In this document: piece by piece, positions 23,500-37,722 of the stretch
Position numbering within the stretch: the first letter of the stretch is position 1
Layout of the letters: each line of letters starts with the position of its first letter
Source of the DNA: Rhynochetos jubatus
Lineage: Eukaryota; Chordata; Aves; Eurypygiformes; Rhynochetidae
Assembly (NCBI GenBank): GCA_027574665.1
Contig: CM050657.1
Coordinates: 21,492,700 to 21,556,699 of the forward strand
Reading direction: 5' to 3'
DNA: 64,000 nucleotides
Translations under genes and position numbers: made by a program
Notes under the pieces: generated by a model
Databases searched by the model: none
Seen by the model: only the letters and a program-made list of their open reading frames with translations
What the model was told of the DNA's origin: nothing

Positions 23500-23690
23500 A
23501 AACCTGAGTCTAAGCACCCCTTCTGTCAAAATTAGCCTATGTGCCCCAGACAAATCTCTCTCTCTGCCTCTGTTTCCCATGTGTGAAGGGCTGACAATGT
23601 CTCCTTTGTCTGTTTTGGCAATTCAAAACATAACATCTTTTGGAGCAGGACCCGTCTCCTTCAATGATTATGCAAAGCCCCTGTTTCGGC
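23500..23690 (+). mobile_element. Probable ancient tRNA-derived SINE (MIR-like) fragment
   Basis: TCTCTCTCTGCCTCTGTTTC followed by CCATGTGTGAAGGG parallels the MIR core (CTCTCTGTGCCTCAGTTTCCCCATCTGTAAAATGGGG). The later TTTTGGAGCAGGACCCGTCT parallels a GGGGCAGGGACCGTCTC segment I recall from reptile and bird SINE tails. The match is diverged, as expected for an old amniote insertion. The assignment rests on motif memory, not on an alignment. Confidence 0.45.
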
Positions 23691-26600
23691 ATGGATTGAG
23701 GTCAGAGGACAATAGTTAACTTGTGGCATATTTTCATGACACAGGCGTCAGGGGCACTGCTGCCCTACAGGATTCCCACCCCGACCTCTCCGTCCCATTC
23801 TCCCATAGCAGCACAAAGCAGCCTTAGTTTTGCCAGCAGAGTGTTTTTTTTTTTTTGCAGGACCATGCGGCAAATGCAGTCACTGAGCAGATCTGGGTTA
23901 AAAATAACCCTTTCTGGCAGACACGAGGGAGTGGCTGAAGCCCCCATTTAGTAATATTCTGCCTTAATTCCTGTCAGCAGGTTCCTTGGTTAATGAAGGG
24001 AAAATGAAACCCTTCTTCCTCTAAAAAACCAAGTCCTTCTCTTTTGCTAATAACCAGTCAACAGAATTCTGATAAAGTGACAGATTCTAAATATGATGGT
24101 ATTATCTCTCTTCAGTTCATTTCCATTTATGCTTTCCTACTCTCCTGTTCGATACACCCTTCTTCCTTCCCACTGCTGGTCTCTAAGATCTTCCAAATCT
24201 GCTTATTTGACTGTGCAATCCCCTACTCTTCACTGTGATTAAATGCTTCCCTCCCACACAGCCAAAATATCTTATCTTTTGTTTCTATAGGTTCTTCACT
24301 GAGCTTTCCAGTGTCCCTCACAGGAAAAGCAAGATCTGTAACAAGTCCTTCTTGCCTACTGTGGTGGCCTTCCACCAGATAAAGAGCAAAATAAGGGTAG
24401 CCATACATGCTTCATCCCGCCTGCCAGGAGGGGGAAGGGGAAGGAAGCTGCATAGGTCAGCCTCAACCACATAACCCCAATCTGTCAAAGCAATATGCCC
24501 CCCGGCTACAATTTTTCTACTGCTAAAGAAGAAATAATAATAAAAAAAATCTTTCTATATCCTTGCTGAATTAACTGAGCTGCACAGGGTGTCTGCCAGC
24601 TTGCAGGAATGAGAAACACTCTGTTTTGTTTAAAACAAGTAGCAACGTCAAATTTGTGGCTGATTTATGGCATCTTTGAAAGCCAAGCCCATGCATTACG
24701 CACTCCTCGAACCATTTGTGAGGGTCCTTAGTCAGTTCATACTGACTCTCACTGTAAATAGCTTATCACTAAAACAACTAGTGGTTTTTCCTCCCACCAG
24801 TGAAATGAAACCGTGCACTGGTCTGCAGGGACCAAGGAAAGAGGCGGCGGAGCAGTCAGCACCCCTGCTGCCATCACATAAACCCTCACCCTACAGAGAC
24901 AACCAAGGGGACAATTAGGTGACGGTGATCCACTGCGGATGGCCAGTGGAACCTAAAGGGGCAGTTCCAGCAATGACTTCCAGGTGGGTGAGAAGTAAAG
25001 GGGAGCCGGGTGTCTCTAAGGATGGATGAGCTGAGAATGTGGCAGATGAAAGCTGTTAAGGATTTTATTCTCATTATAAAGTCATGCTAAATGTTGCCTA
25101 CCGATAACAGATATATGAAAAACTGTTTCACCCTTCTGCACAGAGCCACCAAATGAACTTCTGACACAGTGCAGGACACTCTCCAGCCAAGCCCACCACT
25201 TGCTTCAGTAAAAGTTGCCTCCTGCCTTATGTACCACCAGTACACCAAACCCCAGCTTTACCACTTTCAAAGTCCAAACTGGGGAAGACTCCACGTATTT
25301 CCCTTTTTACTCTGTGGTGGAAATGTAGAAATCTCTAACTGACAGTGGGTTTTGTTATGCAAGATAGAGATTGGAATTTAATATATGTACAATGATTACT
25401 TCCTTTGGTAGCAAATAGCCCTCATTTTCCTCAGTCTATTTCCTCTCATCTGGTGTTCATTTAGACTCTTCCTGCATTTCACACACAATAAACTCTTCAG
25501 CCTTTTAAAAGCCATTGAACAAGAAAGAAAACCCCAAACAAACAAACAAGTCTCTTCTGTCCCCTGTGTTTAAATAAAGGTTGCCACACAAAACACCAAA
25601 CCCCAAGAAACTTAATAGCAAAGCCAACCCTCCAGTACTGAGGCAGTGTAAACACCTACAGCAATGTTTTTCTTTTCCAGGAAAGGAGGGGGTGTCTTCA
25701 CAGCAAGTCAGCGCTTGCTTGGTAACGGCTCTGTTGTGCACAGTTGTGTTTGTTTTGCCCGATGGTCTCTGCTCTGGGGACTCTGCTGTATTAAAAGGTA
25801 GGATGTTTTGAAACGTAGCTACCAACTATTACACGGGCTCTGCTGATCCTCCAGCTCTTCACTCGGGGACCCTTCCTAGGCTCCCATTTCACCACGGGTC
25901 AATTCCCGAAGCAGCCATCCCTGAGCCATGCTGCTGACAGCCCGCTGGGAGCTAACCCCCGAGAACAGCCCTCGGGCTGCTCCAGGAGCTGGAGGCAGAA
26001 GAGAGTAGTCTCATGCTACAGACAAACTGACTGCTTTTCTTCCAAATGGAAAACTTAAACACTCTCAGGCTCTCTCGGCTGGATGCAATCAAAACCACAG
26101 ATTTCTAATTACACAGGGTGGGTTTCAGCAGGTAAAATTGGGTGTTTCCATCCAACTACTACCCCTTTTTGTAAGGGAAGCAGAGTTGTGGGGAGCCTGC
26201 AGCCTTTCACAAGTTGGCTGTATTCGTGTCAGTGTTTAAACAAAACGCTGCCATACGCATGACGCTGTGTGTGCATGCTCCAGAAACCACTCTCCTGCTT
26301 CTCCTCATCTCCGGTGTAAGTGGAGTCTCACAGGTCACACCAGCTCCAAGAAACCACGAATAACTGATCTGCATATCCCCAGCTCCTGTGAAGGCAACGG
26401 GGGAGAACGAAGGGCCGTTCTTCCAGGATAGCTTAAATGCAGTTTGATACAAACATGCATCCCTCCATTCCCAAGAAAGGGATTTCAAAGCAGATTCTGG
26501 AGTCCGTGGAAGACCCTGTCTTTGTAATCCAGCGTCTGAGTGCTTGCTGGGAGCTCGGAGCTTTGGATCCTTGCTGACATGACATGTCTAACTCCCTGTG

Positions 26601-26730
26601 AAACACAGGGTGGGGTGTGAGCACCAGCAGCACCTGAAAAAAGAGCACTTCCATAGCTGGCAACATTGATACAGTTTTGGGGCTGCAGCCTTAGCTGCTG
26701 CCCATCCAGTTCAGTTACTGCCCAGGAGAA

Positions 26731-26807
26731 TTGCAGCTGGACTAGATGATCATGGCAGGTCCCTTCCAACTGTCCTATCCTATCCTATCCTATCATCTCC
26801 TATCCTA
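26731..26807 (+). mobile_element. 5'-truncated CR1 LINE, 3' terminal stub
   Basis: The stretch GGACTAGATGATCATGGCAG followed by GTCCCTTCCAAC is the diagnostic end of bird CR1 elements (compare GGACTNGATGATC...AGGTCCCTTCCAAC). It is followed by a short tandem tail, as CR1 copies usually have. Only about 45 bp before the tail is convincing, so the copy is severely 5'-truncated; some of 26690-26730 may also belong. CR1 does not normally make target duplications and I see none. Confidence 0.85.
26773..26807 (+). repeat. TCCTA pentamer tail of the CR1 stub
   Basis: TCCTA units repeat in tandem, about four perfect copies, then an ATC interruption, then two more. Bird CR1 copies typically end in a few short tandem units such as ATTCTATG; here the unit is a pentamer and appears to have expanded by slippage. 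Confidence 0.85.
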
Positions 26808-29330
26808 AAAACCGCATGGGGAAGAACAGATTAGAAAAGGAAAACTAGAGTCAACTCTAATTCCAGCAGCTACAGCAATACTGGCTGAGGGTGTAAGTGC
26901 ATCTGTACCGGATTTCAGAGTGTGAATGAAACTGAGGTTACTTAGGTCTGGTCTTTTGGATTTACACAGCTGTGGAGTCAGAATCTATTGCATATTTCTA
27001 TCTTTTAGCAGGAATTAGAATGTGTTATGTTCATTAAATATACACTTAAAAATACCAGGACTATTTAACCCTGAGTTAAAAAAATAATTTAAGTCATGCA
27101 TGAAAAGCCACACCTTTTTTTTCCCCTGTGTACTTCATAAAACGTGGAGGATTTTGAATGCTTTACAATCCTGGTGATGCAGCCTTCCATCATACCATGA
27201 ACGGTCACGCTGCAGTGCCAGCCAAGGAGCGTGAAAGTCGTGCGTGTGTGTACCTGTGTGTACCAAACACAACACATCTTCCTTGCAAAGGCAATAGAAA
27301 ACGTAACAGAGGCTGACGGTGAAGGAAACAGAAGAGCCAACAGCAGCTCAGGCATCTCACAGAGGAACAACCACACCTCCACTGACTCAGATCTAACTTT
27401 AAACACACTCGGTTTTGGTGTTCTCAGGACACGCAGGGGCTCCAAGTCACAGCTTTAAAAACACCAGATGGAGTCGCACACAGCTGCAAGGGCCCTCCCC
27501 AGCCTGGTGGTGAAGAAACCTGCAGACATGAAGCCAAGGAAAAGCTCAATCTGTGTGCTTGATCCAGACACCCTGCAGCAACCCAGCCTTGCCTGTGGAA
27601 CCTGTAGGAGCGATAATGCTGTGTGTCTGCACGTGTCCCTGCACACTCGGTGGGTGCAGGACAGAGACAGCGCGGTGTGAGACATCTCTATTTAAAGTTG
27701 ACCTACAAAGACAGGCAGGTCTACAAAGCAATAGTTGGAAGACTGTGATGTATATATTCCTTTTCCATAGACAGTCCTTCTGAATTATACTGGCAAAGGC
27801 TGCAGAGCTGGAGTGGAGGTACCAAGGATGTAAGTCAGCCCCGAGGGCATGTGTGTGAATTCATGGTTTGTCAGGAAGCTGGGAGGACACAGCCCTGATA
27901 CCCACCTTGGGAGCGGCAGTATGATACTGGCTATTCCATACTGATGGGATCTATACGGTAACACAAGGGAGCATTTTATGTCTGGAATCACATGCAGCAT
28001 CAAGATAGGTATAGTTGGGTATTAATTCCTTTGACACCATCAAAAATGGACACTTTCAGGATCGTTATCTCCATAAATGAAACGAGGGTATGCTTTGACC
28101 CCACATCTCAGTGTAGTGCAGTATTGGTACTTGCTGTGTTCATAAAACACTGTTGCACACTCAGCCCCAGTTCCGATTTGTTAGCAATACACTACCAATA
28201 GGCTTTTACCCAGGAAACAAGTATGATCCTATCACCCTCGTGTCTCAGGACTGGTTTATACCCAATTAGCAGAATAGACACAGACTATGAGTTTTAACAT
28301 CTCTGCTTTTCAAGAAAATTGAGCTGCTGTGTAAGCACAAGAATTTCCTGTTGCACTGTCTCTTGCAAACAAGTTAATCTAAAAAAAGATACATGACATG
28401 TTATGAACCTTCGGAGCGAACCACCAGTTCATTTTTCAAAATGACAGATGTGATGAAAATTGGCCAAAGGCTTGGAAAAAAAAAAGTGGAGGTCAGGGTG
28501 AGGGGAGCAGATGGGAGTGGAGAGGAAGACATTCCAGAGCCCTCTGGAGCCTTGGACTCCTCTAGGACCCATTAAAAGCTTATGTTACTTGCACCGTTTA
28601 TAAACAAGCGCTTTCTTTTGCCATCACAGCCTTCCTCATATCCAGCGCTTAGGAAGTGTTGACTGCTGCCTTCTCCTGAAGCAAGGCACCAAAAATGATG
28701 GCAAGTTACAAATCAAATCCCTTTGATTTATTACCTTTTCCAAGTTTCAGGAGGTCTGTTGTGATTCCTAAGTGACCTTAGTAAACCGACTAACCAATAG
28801 CACATCTGAATGCTGAGGCGCTGCAGTGCAAAGTTTCACTGCCCGAAGGATTACATCAATGCTGGCAGAGGAGAGACGGCAGAAGTGTGGATGGCAACCC
28901 ATACCTGTTCTTTGCATTCTTTTGCTTTTATTATTGCCCCTGCTGTCATCAAGGTAGGAAATTTCAAGATGAAAAACACTGCCATTCTCCATAAGAAAAT
29001 CTTCCACTCCCTTCACTTATTAGCTGTACTGCAGAGACTTTAATTTTCACTGATTTCACCATTACACAAAATACGGATTTTAGCAACACGTTATAGCCAT
29101 ATTTACTATTTGCTAGAAGGATACTGCACCCACTAATGTTTAGAGTTTCCTCTTGTATGTCAGACACATTAGAATCAAGCAAGAAACAAATCAACCTCCA
29201 GAGAAGAGTAATGAGACACTTGTAATGAGACACTGGACCTTTCATCTCTGTGTCAGAGACCAACGTGCACTGGACAGGTAGCGTAAGACAGCAGTATTCA
29301 CCCGACCACTAGGGATTTGCAGTGGAGAAG

Positions 29331-29377
29331 ATTAGGGGACTCGTCCTAGCTCCAGGGGGTGAGGGCTGTCCCCTAAT
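29331..29377. repeat. 10-bp perfect inverted repeat (possible hairpin)
   Basis: ATTAGGGGAC at 29331-29340 pairs exactly with GTCCCCTAAT at 29368-29377 across a 27-base loop. It lies inside the HS6ST1 intron. Nothing else in the surroundings marks an RNA gene. Confidence 0.8.
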
Positions 29378-32299
29378 AAACTGCCAGCGCAAGCTGCCGT
29401 CTTACTGGGGGGCTGAACTTAAGTCCCCCCACGTCATCAAGAGAGAGATGCACTAGTACTGCATGGAAATTTGCACAGCTTCATACCGCCTTTGCACTGG
29501 GAAGAGAGAGAACGCCAGGGATTCAGCCTCCCCAGGTGTCAAGATGGGTACAATGAATAAAACAAGTGCATATTTTACCTAATAAAGCAGGATTTCTGCA
29601 TCTGGTTCCTGTGCGCTTCAGGATGCAGACGAAAGAACAATCAGGATGTTGGGACACAGAAAAAAGAAAACCAGAAGCAAGTTGAAATAGTGCAAAGACA
29701 AAGCAGAAGTAATATGCAATATGCAAAGATATTTTATCCGAATCAGCTGCAAACAAAGCAGATAGGCTGGAATTTGCATTTTCTTTTGAACTGTAAGCCA
29801 GCTTCTCTTGCAAATCACAGGAGCTCCACTGGCAGTGAGATTCAAGAAAAGTGTAACAGCATGATAGACAGGAAGTATGTCTCCTTGAAGAAGATTAAAT
29901 TATAACGAAACCATACAGAAGATGAAGGGAGCAGGAGTAGTCAGAGGAGCAGATATTGATCGCTTATGCAGGACAATTCAATTCCTCGGCAACTGCCCGC
30001 CTCAGCCAAAAGGGATGCACTAGTTGTTGTCAGGCAGCTGTAACTGCAACACGCACACCCGTGAGCTGCTCATGGATCAATCCTGTTCCAATCAAAAACT
30101 GATGGATGGCTACTTTTATTGATCAGAGTGGGAAGACTCAGGAAACAGAATTGAGATGCACAGAATGTTGAAACTAGCTTGACACGTCCTGGACGTAGAA
30201 GTAAATATTGTAACTTTCAGCCAGCCAGGACACATCAAGAAACAAGACATCCCAAGGAAGAAAACCACGAAGAGCAGCGCAAGCCGTTCTGGAAGCAGCC
30301 ACCCTGCATGCTGTTGCAAGGACCGGTTTACAAAGAGCTCCCCCGCGTGCTGCCCGCGAGCCACATAGGGCTGCTAGCGAAAGGGAACAACTGCTGCCCA
30401 GCAAAGCCACCCGATGTGAGCTAGGTACTGCCACACACCTAATGGCATCAGATAGGGGACTGGTCCTAACTCCACTTACCCAGTTCCTTCTTAAAATCAG
30501 TGCCAGGAGAGGTTCCCACACTGCTTTTCGTGCGAATAGTCACATCAGTGGCTTACAAAGAGTACCAAAGCTCCCTCTTCTCAATTAACGGACTCTCCTT
30601 TGCTCCGGAGTAGCAGATGCTGTCGAGCAACAAACAGCTAATCCTCAAGAAAGCAGAGCTACTAATCAGACACTTTTACACTTAAGATCACTTGGAGTTC
30701 CAGTGCCTTATAGTGTTTTTCTAATTAATTGCACTGGAATGCACTTAAGCAAGCCCTGGATCAAAGAATCAACTGCAGAGATTGAAATAAATCCTGTCTG
30801 TGTTGCTAATGCCTTGGAAATGGATGGCTTGCTAAGCATTCAAAATCCTGGGTACCAATGGTTTAAAACTACAGATAGTGTGAGATGCTTTCAAAGGAAA
30901 AGATTTAAGAATAAAAAAGAAAAAGCTCCCTTCATTTGCTCATAAAAGACAATTAAACAAAGGCAATTGTTCAGCTAATTTATTGTGAAGTTTGTGTATC
31001 TTCAGCTCCTTATTCTTCACTTTCCTATCAGCAGAAATCACAGTGCAGGAGCGTCAATATTCATTACAGCAAAACTTTATCATCATTACAGATTTCTTTT
31101 TTCTTAATTTGCTTTTATGAAGGGTTGAAATCTTTTCAAAATAACGATAAATAAAAATGACGGGGGATGGATGTCTTACCAGTTGGTGCGATAAATCACT
31201 GTCTCTTCCCACAAGAGTCTCTCTCTCTCATAGTTTAGAATATCATCAGAATGCCTCTGATTGATTTACAATTGAGTAATCCCTCCATCATCATCCATAA
31301 TTCCACAATAAACCACGCCACTTAATGTAGCTGTTACAGATGTTCAGAAGTTCATTCCCTGCCTTTTAGGAGGTGATATCTAGGCAGCAGCTGCAGACAC
31401 CAGGATTAGCCGGGGAAGAAGAATCTGTCTTCGGCACAGGGAAACATCCCATTTTCCTATAACAATGCCCTGTCTTTGAAGCTGAAAGACATGCTGCCAA
31501 CCTTGATATACCCAGGTTCAATTATTAAACACCACGTATCTATATGGATACATGCACCCAACCCCTTGCCAGTTGGCAGGAGTAACGAGCCGCCTGGCTT
31601 CTGTCTACAACTCATTATTTCCTGGGAAATCAAGACATTACTAGAAGCCACATGCAACGAATCCATCAAAGGGTGTGCAGCGAAAAGCAACTGCTCTCGC
31701 ACAGGCCATGCCGGCATCAAGAAACGCATGTTGCAGTGCACTCTGCATGTGGCACAGCATCCAGAGTCAGACCCAAGGAACTGCTTAGAGTTTGCTCTTA
31801 AAACCACAGCGAAGTCGGGCTGCGGCAGGCAGGGAGGGCTGCAGCCTGATGTGGAGGCTGCTATTCATTACGCTGCTGCTGTAACCAATACCAGCCCTTC
31901 CTGAAAGCACCACTGGAGACTGCATGGGCATCATTACTCATTTTTTCACAAATTACTGATCTGAAAACAGTAGGTTAATTCTTGGTTTCAACTTCTTTTG
32001 CTTGAGCCTGAAAACAACACAGCATGAGCTGGCCTGCAATTAACACTTTTGTTAATGCTGTTTCTTAAAGGGAAGGAAAATATGTAAGCTGCACAGTACA
32101 AGGTGCAGATATTTGATACCAAACAGCACTAGGACTCTCTGCCAACCTCAGCAGCCACAGTTCATTTAAAGCTGGCCTACAGAAATATCCAACAGGAATT
32201 GTCAAAGTGATGGTCTAGGTCACAGAAACAATTTCCCTCCTAAGTGAATCACCATCCTGAGGAAGCTAACAAAGACTGCAAAATTCATTAGCTGAGCAG

Positions 32300-32415
32300 T
32301 GCTGGAAAGGTCGGCTCCAAATCCATCACTGATCCGTCTAGGCCAGCCAGCATCCTGTCTCTGACGGTGAGTGACCTGTCCCAGGCACTGCCCAGAGAGG
32401 TGCAAGGAACTGCAA
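32300..32415 (+). repeat. Possible old interspersed repeat fragment
   Basis: CTAGGCCAGCCAGCATCCTG followed by TCTCTGACGGTGAGTGACC and GAGAGGTGCAAGGAACTGC resembles a sauropsid repeat segment I recall with the form GTCCAGCATCCTGTCTCTGACAGTGGCC ... GGAAGGTGCAAGAA. I cannot place it in a named family. Confidence 0.35.
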
Positions 32416-35400
32416 AGCTATTACTAACTACAGAAATCTCTTATTTCCTCTTAGCTGCACTCACAAGGATCACAAATCAGACTCGTGGTTTGGGTCTTCA
32501 GAGGGGCATTTGAGTCTCCAAAACTTCAGCCACCACGGGATTTCTCTGTTGGCTGATCCCTCAGATCAATACACGATGAAGCCTAAGAGCTGGCAAATCT
32601 GAGTGAATGTAAGGTCCGATGAAATACCGAGTGGGTATTCCACACGAACAGCACCCCCTGGACTGTGAAGAAGGGTTATCACGTCCTAACAAACCATGGG
32701 TTCCACTGCTTCTAAGGGTGGCAAATGAAAGCCCTTGCCCTGTGGCTAGCAGGAGCACTTACAACTACCAGAAAATCTTGAGGTGTCCTAGCTGGCTGAA
32801 AGGCAACCAAGCTTCTCTGCAGCTCTGCTGCAGCTAGGATTATTATGTGCTCAAACGTGTACGCTGTGATTCCCCAAAGTGCTGCTTTCAGCTCAGAAAA
32901 CCCCTTTGCATCTCTCCAAGGAAAATGCACAGCAGGACTATTCCTCCTGCTTCTACTGCAGCCTGGGAATACCCCAATATCCCAGCACAAAGAGAAAACC
33001 CAGCTCTCCCTGAGACCCAGCCTGGCAGAGGGGGGCAGCTCTCCTTAGGGCAGTATTTTTCTTCCCTTCTCATGGGATTTACTGTGTCTTACGTATTAAG
33101 GCCACAAGTGCAATTCCATCTAATTGAGTTGGTGGGGGAGCACGATGGGCATCAGTAGTTGTGAATATTTCTCTTTCCGCACCAGGGCTGGAGGCAGCGA
33201 TGCCAGTGTGCCACCCGACAGCAGCGCACGCTACACTGAGGTCACCGTACAACTGGGTACCAGCTGCAGCCCTTGATGGGGTAGCATAACCAAGTACGAG
33301 AGTCGGCACAAGCTCATCCTCCCAAGGCAATTCTCTGCACACACGACTTTCCTTCCAGAGGCCACCGATATTTACATTTCCAATTTAACGGCACATATTC
33401 ACTGCTTCCACAAACACTGCATACGGAGTGCCCCCTGGCCTGCAGGTGATGTTGCATCCGTAACTGTGGAGCACTGGGTTTTGTGGTGTGTGATGACAAT
33501 TCCGTATCTATAAACCATTTTGCTTAAGTCTCTGCCTCAGGCTTGACTACGAAACATCATCTCCAAAAACTGTACACAGGAGTTTTCTCCCTCATAGGCT
33601 TAGGTTACATGGAGAAGTTTTGCTGGCATAGCTGTACTGTGAGAAGTAAATAATAAAAGAACATTGTCAGCCAAACAGCAATGCCAGTAAAAGTTGCGGG
33701 TAGCTATATATACAGTTGTGGGTATAGCTTATTCTGTCCAGGGAAATGGGTTAATTTGTAGAGGCAGAGGAACACTTGCCAGTGTGAGTTCTTTTCCAAA
33801 AGGGGTTTATCAGCACAGCTCTACTGAAATAATCACATTTTGAATGCAGGCATGTGCTTAGTCTCTCTGTCAAAACAATTACACAGGGAAAAAGTTTCTT
33901 GTGTTTGGTAAATTTTGAAATAAGAATGTGGCAATCTACGCCCCCAGAGCATGCTGTGATAAGTCTCTGCCCACTGGGATCTGCTGGGCTGAGGCCATTA
34001 GTTCTTTCAGATACGCTGGCAAACTGCTGAGCTTGGAGAGGCTTTCACTCACTCCCAACCTGGGATGGATGAGAGCTGGTGATCTTGTTATACGAGGCCC
34101 CATATCCCGCAGCCCTGAGTCATTCAATCCCCTGACTGTCTCTTCACACAAGAATTTATCTTTTCTTTGAGAATTTTGCCATTGGGAGCTGGAAGGTAGC
34201 AGGGTCATTGCAACCCGTTTCTTTGAATACTCTGTGGGATCTCAGCTTGGCGGATTTCATTTTTTCATCCCAAAGAGAGGGTGTGTACAAAAGCAATAGA
34301 TCTGGAAAGTGTTTAGCATCACAGGAACTGCCAGCACCGCTTCCTTTGTTTGTTCCATTCAGCCTGATGACATTTTTTATTATCAATTAGCTCAAACACA
34401 GAAAAGCTACCTCTCTCAGTTGACTGTGGGACAGAGGTATTGGGGTTCAAATTCCCCTTCTGAGTCTTGCTGAGAAGCTGGGCTGATGCTTGTTGTGCAT
34501 CCTGTTATTCCAGTCAGTCTAGAGACAAGTGCCAGAGCTGGCACGAAAGGCATGTATCCGAGACAGAGAAAACCAAAGGTAAATTCCTCCCACCCCATTT
34601 CTGGGCTTGGGGTACCTGTTACTACATGTGTATCCTCCTTATGCCAGGCATACAAAGGCAGAAACAGCTGTAGAGAGGGACAGAAAGGGGATTGCTAATA
34701 CAGAAAATTAATATTGAAAGAATCAGTACAGTAAAGATTCACAGTGTTCACTCCAGGAAGACAAGGTCTTCCTACTGGAGAATCCCCTGAAGGGAGGAAC
34801 AGTAGCAATAGATTTGAAAAAGAAGAAGGGGAAAAAAAAAAGAAGAAATCCAATCACATACTCTATATTTAAAAATGAAAAAGACTACCAGATGCAATTA
34901 CACTCATGATTAAAAGATCTAACAGAAGCATATTTAAATTCATTAACTTAGTCCACACTTTCCTACCTCAGGAGACCAGCTGCTCCTGGAATACAGGGCA
35001 GCAAACTACAAACTACATCTTGCTTGTATTTGATCAAAACCTTTTGGAAGCTTCAATGATCTGGCTGTTAACATCTCTTAGGTGATAATTAGGCTCTTGG
35101 GGCAGCAAACATTGTTTGGGAGAGAAAATGCGCCCTGGAAACATAAGTAGTGGAGCCTTCTGCCTTGCTGAAGAGTCAGTTATTCCACTATATAAAAAAA
35201 GGCAGGCAAGGGCAAAATGAGGCCATTTTCAAACAGAGACTCATTTTGCCTGTGTATATCAGCAATCAGCAGATGCTCACCTCTGTGTAAACTATTTACT
35301 TTAGGTTTTGCTCATTTCTTGCAACACATGTTTTAACCAAGAGATTTGAGCCCTCGCGTGCTGCGGCTCATGAGCGCGGCTCTCTGGGAAGCAGGCGCTG

Positions 35401-37722
35401 CCTGGTTTTTCCATCGCTGTTTGACAGCTGTCTGGTAGCAGGTACCAGCTGGGGCTGAACTTCCCCCAGTTCCCATCCTCCCAAGCAGGATCTCCGGCCC
35501 GCCCTAGCCTCCTGACAAGGCTGGTCTCTCTGCTCCGGGGATGCTCCAGGGCCTCTGGCTGCCCGACGAGGCTGCAGGGCACTTTCGGAGGCGCTGGGAA
35601 GAGCCAGAACCTCTCCATGGGATGAAGCCTGTTAGCAGGGTGGATGCACAACAATATTCTCCATCTGTCCCAGGAGGGCACTAAATTACCAGCAGAAGCA
35701 CTGACTTCCTTTCTGTTATTGCCATGGGACCTATTTCCCTGTGACTGGTCAGAAAGAGACTTAATTAATGATAACCGGGAGTTTCTGTTTATTGTTGGGT
35801 CCGACATGTATCTGTCCTCCTGAAGTTTCTCTGTATGCTGTGCCTGGGCTTGGTGTCCTCCATCCTGCTGGGCAAAGCTCACCTCCTCTGTGCAGAGACC
35901 TTCCTTCTCAAGAGATCTTTTAAATAGTGCTGAGAGTTGGAGTCAGCCCCGTCCCTCCTGCACAGTCCCCATAACCAAGTGCAAGCAACATCAAAGGGCA
36001 GAGCTGACCTTTCGGACAGGCAGCTGCACAGGTGTCTGAACTGTCAGGCACTCGTTTTCAGGATTTTACTCCTGATGCATGGCAGAGGGCTCTGCGTTAC
36101 AGAAGCATTTGCTTTCCCTCTGTGCCTCTAGGAAGTTGCACCATTCCTCAAGAGCTTGAAACCGACAGATTTAGACTCCAGGTATTTATGCCACATGAAC
36201 GTTATTTCTCCACTGTCTGAAAATCTCACTGAAGTACCCGGCATCTTCCAGCACTGCTAAGGAAGCCCTGAAGAGATGCACAGGAGCAGGAAGGAAAAGT
36301 CTCCACTGCCTGTGTCTCCTAATCAAGCCAGCCTCATTCATTCAAATAAAGTCACTGGAGATGCAGCTACCCCGGCGATGAACCATCCCCCAACTTTATT
36401 TCTCCTTTGTTACTGAAGGACTGGAAAGATCTATCTTATTGTGCTTTAAAAGCCATATAGGGCAGCTGACTCCCATTGAGAAAACCTGGAAAGCCAGGAG
36501 TAAGTCAGGTACCATAATCCCAGCTCCAAAACGTTCCCTGTTTGACTGCTAGCCCAGCAATACCTCACAGCTGGGGGCATGGAGGTGAGAGCTCCTGCAG
36601 GCGCTGGAGAAAGATGCTCTTCCATGACTCACCAGCCACCCCTCCAGCCAACAAGGACATAGTGACAGGATTAGTCAGAAAAAATTGTAAACAAAAGCAA
36701 GAAATAAATAGAGGAAAAAAATAGGGAAGAGGATGGGAAGTTGCACTGGTCAGAAGACACTCGACACCAAGTTTCAATTCTAAAGCTATTTGCTAGTAAC
36801 TCAGCTCTAGATACGTGACTCTGGACACGTTTCTATCTCATAATCAGAATTAAATGCAGTCTCAGTTCCTCATTCTGATGAATAGTAGCTATATTTTTTC
36901 CTGTTATCTAGGTGAACGTGTACTGTATGTATTATACAGTCCTTCAAATACACAGGAAGATTCCCCTTATTGCCATCTTCATGTGACAATCCTTAATACT
37001 GCTCCAAAGGTCAAAAAAGTACATGCTTAAGGTTACTACAGTATGAGATGGCTTTCCTGAATGGGACCTGGAATTCAGCCTGAGCTGAAGTTACTTGGAG
37101 CAAACCTCAAACACATTTCATGCAATACATGTGCTTGAGTGTGACTGGGAAAGTAATGGGATTCTATTTTGTGAGGAATTTACATGAAACTGGGAGTGAG
37201 TCTTTCTTATTCTAGAGTACTCAGTCTCAGAGAAAAGGGAGATTATTTGCATCTAAGAGTGAAATGGCCATTAATACCATGAATGAAATTCTAGGGATGA
37301 GGCTTCTGATGGCACTTACAGAAACTGGGTGCCAAAAGTCCCTCACAGAGAGAGATGTGCTTTGTACTGTTCTCATCATCTAGGAGCCTGCAAAGGCTGC
37401 TATGAGTCTTGAGATTGGGTACTGAAGATGGTAGATGGCAGATTTATGAATCACACTCCAATATTTTAACCCAAAGAATGTTCAATACCATTTACTACCC
37501 CTTCCCTTCATCAGAAAGTTACTGGTTATCCTTGACAACAGTTGGCTCCATCTGCACTTTTATTCCTCCCTGATGAATACACGGCTTTTCTTTAAACACA
37601 GATTCTCATCTGTCTAAGCCTTAAGGAGTAGCAAAACATTCTGGGAGAAAAACTCATAATGATCCAGATGACAGGACAGGGAGGACAAGGAAGGAAGATA
37701 AGAAGAGCTTTAGATGAGTTGT

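Noticed and set aside
23844..23860. T13 followed by GCAG, like a strong plus-strand splice acceptor
   Set aside because: No coding sequence or open exon with family resemblance follows, and the run is more simply a homopolymer.
34425..34500. tRNA T-arm-like GGGGTTCAAATTCCCC
   Set aside because: No acceptor stem, D-arm or anticodon arm can be assembled around it. It could be a decayed tRNA-derived SINE, but other landmarks are missing.
35301..35882. 193-codon frame on the minus strand
   Set aside because: Low-information composition, no recognised motif, and it sits alone within the intron. A cryptic exon cannot be excluded but has no support.
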